Below are positions 7,491 to 9,315 of a DNA stretch of 9,315 nucleotides, piece by piece. Where the stretch lies: assembly GCA_022361315.1 (NCBI GenBank), contig JAKSBB010000525.1:1-9315 (forward strand), in the 5' to 3' direction. Position 1 is the first letter of the stretch. Each line of letters begins with the position of its first letter. The translations under genes were made by a program, and so were the position numbers. The stretch comes from Desulfobacterales bacterium. GTDB taxonomy: Bacteria; Desulfobacterota; Desulfobacteria; Desulfobacterales; Desulfobacteraceae. The notes beneath the pieces were generated by a model. It was not told the DNA's origin, ran no database searches, and worked only from the letters and a program-made list of their open reading frames with translations.

Positions 7491-8420
7491 ATGCTGAACT
7501 TTCTGCCATCACCGCTGATCGGTGTACTCTCGTTTATCGGGTACACCGTAAACACCATTGCCCTGACCATTCCCCTGATCTGTCTTTCCCTGCTCAAATT
7601 TATTCTGCCAGCCAGAGGCGCCATCGTTATCCTGGACAAGGTTCTCATCGGCATCGCCACCCTGTGGATCGCCATCAACGGGATGAATTCACGGCTTTTC
7701 AACGATATCCGCTGGGATGTCCGGGGGCTGTCACAGTTGAAGGAACAGGATTGGTACCTGGTCATCTCCAATCACCAGTCCTGGGTGGATATTCTGGTGC
7801 TCCAGAAAGTGCTGAACCGAAAAATTCCCATGCTCAAATTTTTTCTGAAAAAAGAGTTGATCTGGGTGCCCTTTCTGGGCCTTGCCTGGTGGGCCCTGGA
7901 CTTTCCGTTTATGAAGCGGTACTCCAAAAAATTCCTGGCAGCCAACCCGCATCTGGCAGGGAAAGATCTGGAAAGTACCAAAAAGGCCTGTGAAAAGTTC
8001 AAGCACACACCGGTATCTGTGATGAATTTTGTGGAAGGCACCAGATTTACCAGTGAAAAACACCGGCGTCAGAATTCCCCCTTCACCCATCTGCTGGCCC
8101 CCAAAGCCGGCGGGATTGCCTTTGTTCTGGGGTCCATGGGAGACTATCTCCACAAGATCGTCAATGTGACCATCCTCTACCCGGGTAAAACCCCGAATTT
8201 CTGGGAGTATATTTCCGGCCAGGTCAATGAGATTATCGTTGATATTGATGTGAGCCCGGTGGACCCGGCCCTCAAAGGCGACTATTTTCAGGATCCGGAA
8301 TTCAAAGACACCTTCTGTGACTGGCTGAACCGGTTGTGGAAGGAAAAGGACGAAAAATTAACGGAGCTTGGGGCAAATTCGAAAAATGCGGTTCTGAACG
8401 AACCGGAAACAGCAGTTTAG
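7491..8420 (+). CDS. yihG: YihG/PlsC-family membrane acyltransferase (probable lysophosphatidate acyltransferase)
   Basis: The protein has 309 residues, about the length of E. coli YihG, and matches it closely as I recall that sequence. It carries the HX4D catalytic motif in NHQSWVD (His95, Asp100), the conserved block WVPFLGLAWWALDFPFMKRY, a GKDLEST segment, and the acceptor motif FVEGTRFT (EGTR at 182-185). The N-terminal 65 residues hold hydrophobic stretches, around residues 8-38 and 46-62, which would anchor it in the inner membrane. YihG is a PlsC paralogue that acylates lysophosphatidic acid and affects phospholipid acyl composition. AAGGAG at 7481-7486 lies four bases before the ATG. 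The gene starts 28 bases after the activator stop and is probably cotranscribed with it. Placement beside a PUFA-synthase-like gene suggests, as inference, that it loads the megasynthase product into membrane lipids. The orthology call is good; the substrate is not known. Confidence 0.92.
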   Translation: MLNFLPSPLIGVLSFIGYTVNTIALTIPLICLSLLKFILPARGAIVILDKVLIGIATLWIAINGMNSRLFNDIRWDVRGLSQLKEQDWYLVISNHQSWVDILVLQKVLNRKIPMLKFFLKKELIWVPFLGLAWWALDFPFMKRYSKKFLAANPHLAGKDLESTKKACEKFKHTPVSVMNFVEGTRFTSEKHRRQNSPFTHLLAPKAGGIAFVLGSMGDYLHKIVNVTILYPGKTPNFWEYISGQVNEIIVDIDVSPVDPALKGDYFQDPEFKDTFCDWLNRLWKEKDEKLTELGANSKNAVLNEPETAV

Positions 8421-8435
8421 ATTTTTTGCCGGAAC

Positions 8436-8455
8436 CTGATCTGTCAGCGGATCAG
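8436..8455. terminator. hairpin between convergent genes, possible weak terminator
   Basis: CTGATC at 8436-8441 pairs with GATCAG at 8450-8455 around an eight-base loop, in the gap between the two convergent stop codons; its right arm contains the fapA stop codon. Neither strand has a run of T directly after the stem. The six T at 8422-8427 precede it on the plus strand. It may slow polymerase or be processed, but it is not a classic intrinsic terminator. Confidence 0.3.
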
Positions 8456-9315
8456 AAATTACCGACGTTCATCCGGTAGACCAGACGCCCCCCGTCCTTG
8501 GCATCGGACTTGAACTGCACTTCCGTGATCCTGGCATGGCGGATCTTTTTATCCACCGACAGGTCGCTGTGTTTTCCCACGATATTGTTGCCCGCGAGTA
8601 TGGCACCTTCAACGGCAACCACGGCCTTGCCCGGGTTTTCCTTTGCCCAGCGGGTCAGATTGCTGCGTTCTTCCACCAGCATCTCCCGTTTGTTCTCCAG
8701 TTCCGCAAGCTCTTTATCAATGGACTGGAGCTGCAGTTCCAGTGCTTCGCTTTTTTCAAAGCAATAGTCCAGATCCTGCTCCGCCGTTTCAATCTGCTCA
8801 TCCAACTCGGTAAGACGGGCCTTAAGTTCCGCGGTCCGGGTGGCCTGGGAGGACGTCTTGAGTTCCTCCGTCACCTCATTTTGCTCCAACTGTGAACGGT
8901 CCTGTACATGGGCGAGTTCGGTTATTCTTTTCTGCAACTCGGTATTCTCATGCCTGACATCCGCCTTTCTGTCCTTCTTGGCAACAATCTCCTCTTTGAT
9001 CTGTGCCACTTTGCCCCTGTTCTTCTTCACTTCTTTTTCGGTGAAGGCATCTTGCCCTACCTTTATATTAGACGGAGAGGCCATTTCCGTACCGATGTGG
9101 CGTGCCGTTACCCCCATTTTTGCGGTCAACTGGGAAGAGATGAGCTTGCCGTTGGCAATCACGCAGGCACCGGAGGTTTCAATGGTGGAATCCACGATTT
9201 CCTTTTGAACATGAATATCCCCCATGCAGATGATTTCTGATTTATGAACAAACTTGGCGTATACATTCCCCCGGGCATAGATGGTGCCTTCATTGATACC
9301 GCCGGCCACCTTCAC
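8452..9315 (-). CDS. fapA: FapA-like (DUF342) protein, C-terminal part; 5' end outside window
   Basis: The frame is open to the right edge, so 287 C-terminal residues are visible and the true start lies beyond base 9315. Visible residues 1-90 show the repeating turn pattern of the FapA beta-helix: GTIYARGNVYAKFV, then EIICMGDIHVQKEIVDSTI, then an ANGKLISSQLTAKMGV segment. A long charged coiled coil follows (about 93-222, rich in Glu, Lys and Leu heptads), as is usual in this family. A closing beta segment follows (AVVAVEGAILAGNNIVG). The protein ends in MNVGNF and a TGA at 8454-8452. The family was named for flagellar assembly, but its biochemical role is poorly defined and members occur outside flagellar loci. 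It is convergent with the acyltransferase gene, 31 bases apart, and has no evident tie to the lipid genes. Confidence 0.85.
   Translation of the reverse strand: MKVAGGINEGTIYARGNVYAKFVHKSEIICMGDIHVQKEIVDSTIETSGACVIANGKLISSQLTAKMGVTARHIGTEMASPSNIKVGQDAFTEKEVKKNRGKVAQIKEEIVAKKDRKADVRHENTELQKRITELAHVQDRSQLEQNEVTEELKTSSQATRTAELKARLTELDEQIETAEQDLDYCFEKSEALELQLQSIDKELAELENKREMLVEERSNLTRWAKENPGKAVVAVEGAILAGNNIVGKHSDLSVDKKIRHARITEVQFKSDAKDGGRLVYRMNVGNF

Noticed and set aside
6296..7771. Minus-strand open frame of 491 codons
   Set aside because: It lies opposite the sigma-54 activator and the start of the acyltransferase gene, both well supported. It shows no motif and spans the gene boundary.
1..9315. 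CRISPR arrays, tRNA or rRNA genes, insertion sequences, attachment sites
   Set aside because: I saw no spaced direct repeats, cloverleaf-like sequence, transposase motifs or flanking repeats while reading both strands.

Overview
The window holds the start of a very large, multidomain lipid or polyketide megasynthase, a sigma-54 activator divergently transcribed from it, a membrane acyltransferase following the activator, and the end of an unrelated fapA-type gene. The mix of a Pfa/PUFA-synthase-like enzyme, a sigma-54 enhancer-binding regulator, a YihG-type acyltransferase and a FapA (DUF342) protein suggests a Gram-negative bacterium. A Desulfobacterota (former Deltaproteobacteria) genome is my best guess. 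That is inference from gene content; no taxonomic marker is present.

Layout. Bases 1-5684 (minus strand) are one uninterrupted reading frame of 1894 codons that runs off the left edge. In order it reads: a degenerate nitronate-monooxygenase (NMO)/PfaD-like barrel, a second and apparently intact NMO/PfaD-like barrel, a ketosynthase with Cys-His-His, a second ketosynthase-like domain that keeps its Cys but has lost both catalytic His, an Ala-rich linker, and an acyltransferase. No carrier protein, ketoreductase or dehydratase is visible; they would have to lie further left or in other genes. Bases 5685-5977 form the divergent control region. They contain a near-consensus sigma-54 promoter facing the megasynthase, paired TGCAT dyads placed where an enhancer site would lie, and hairpins in the megasynthase leader. 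Bases 5978-7462 (plus) encode the sigma-54 activator with an N-terminal domain I do not recognise. Bases 7491-8420 (plus) encode the YihG/PlsC-family acyltransferase. Bases 8452-9315 (minus) are the C-terminal part of a FapA-like protein, convergent with the acyltransferase and probably unrelated to the lipid system.

How it may work together (inference). The activator binds upstream dyads and switches on the sigma-54 promoter of the megasynthase. The megasynthase makes an unusual acyl chain, with the NMO-type domain acting as enoyl reductase. The acyltransferase may place the product on a glycerolipid. The strongest novelty candidates are the reordered ER-ER-KS-KS-AT architecture, the His-less second KS, and the local sigma-54 circuit.
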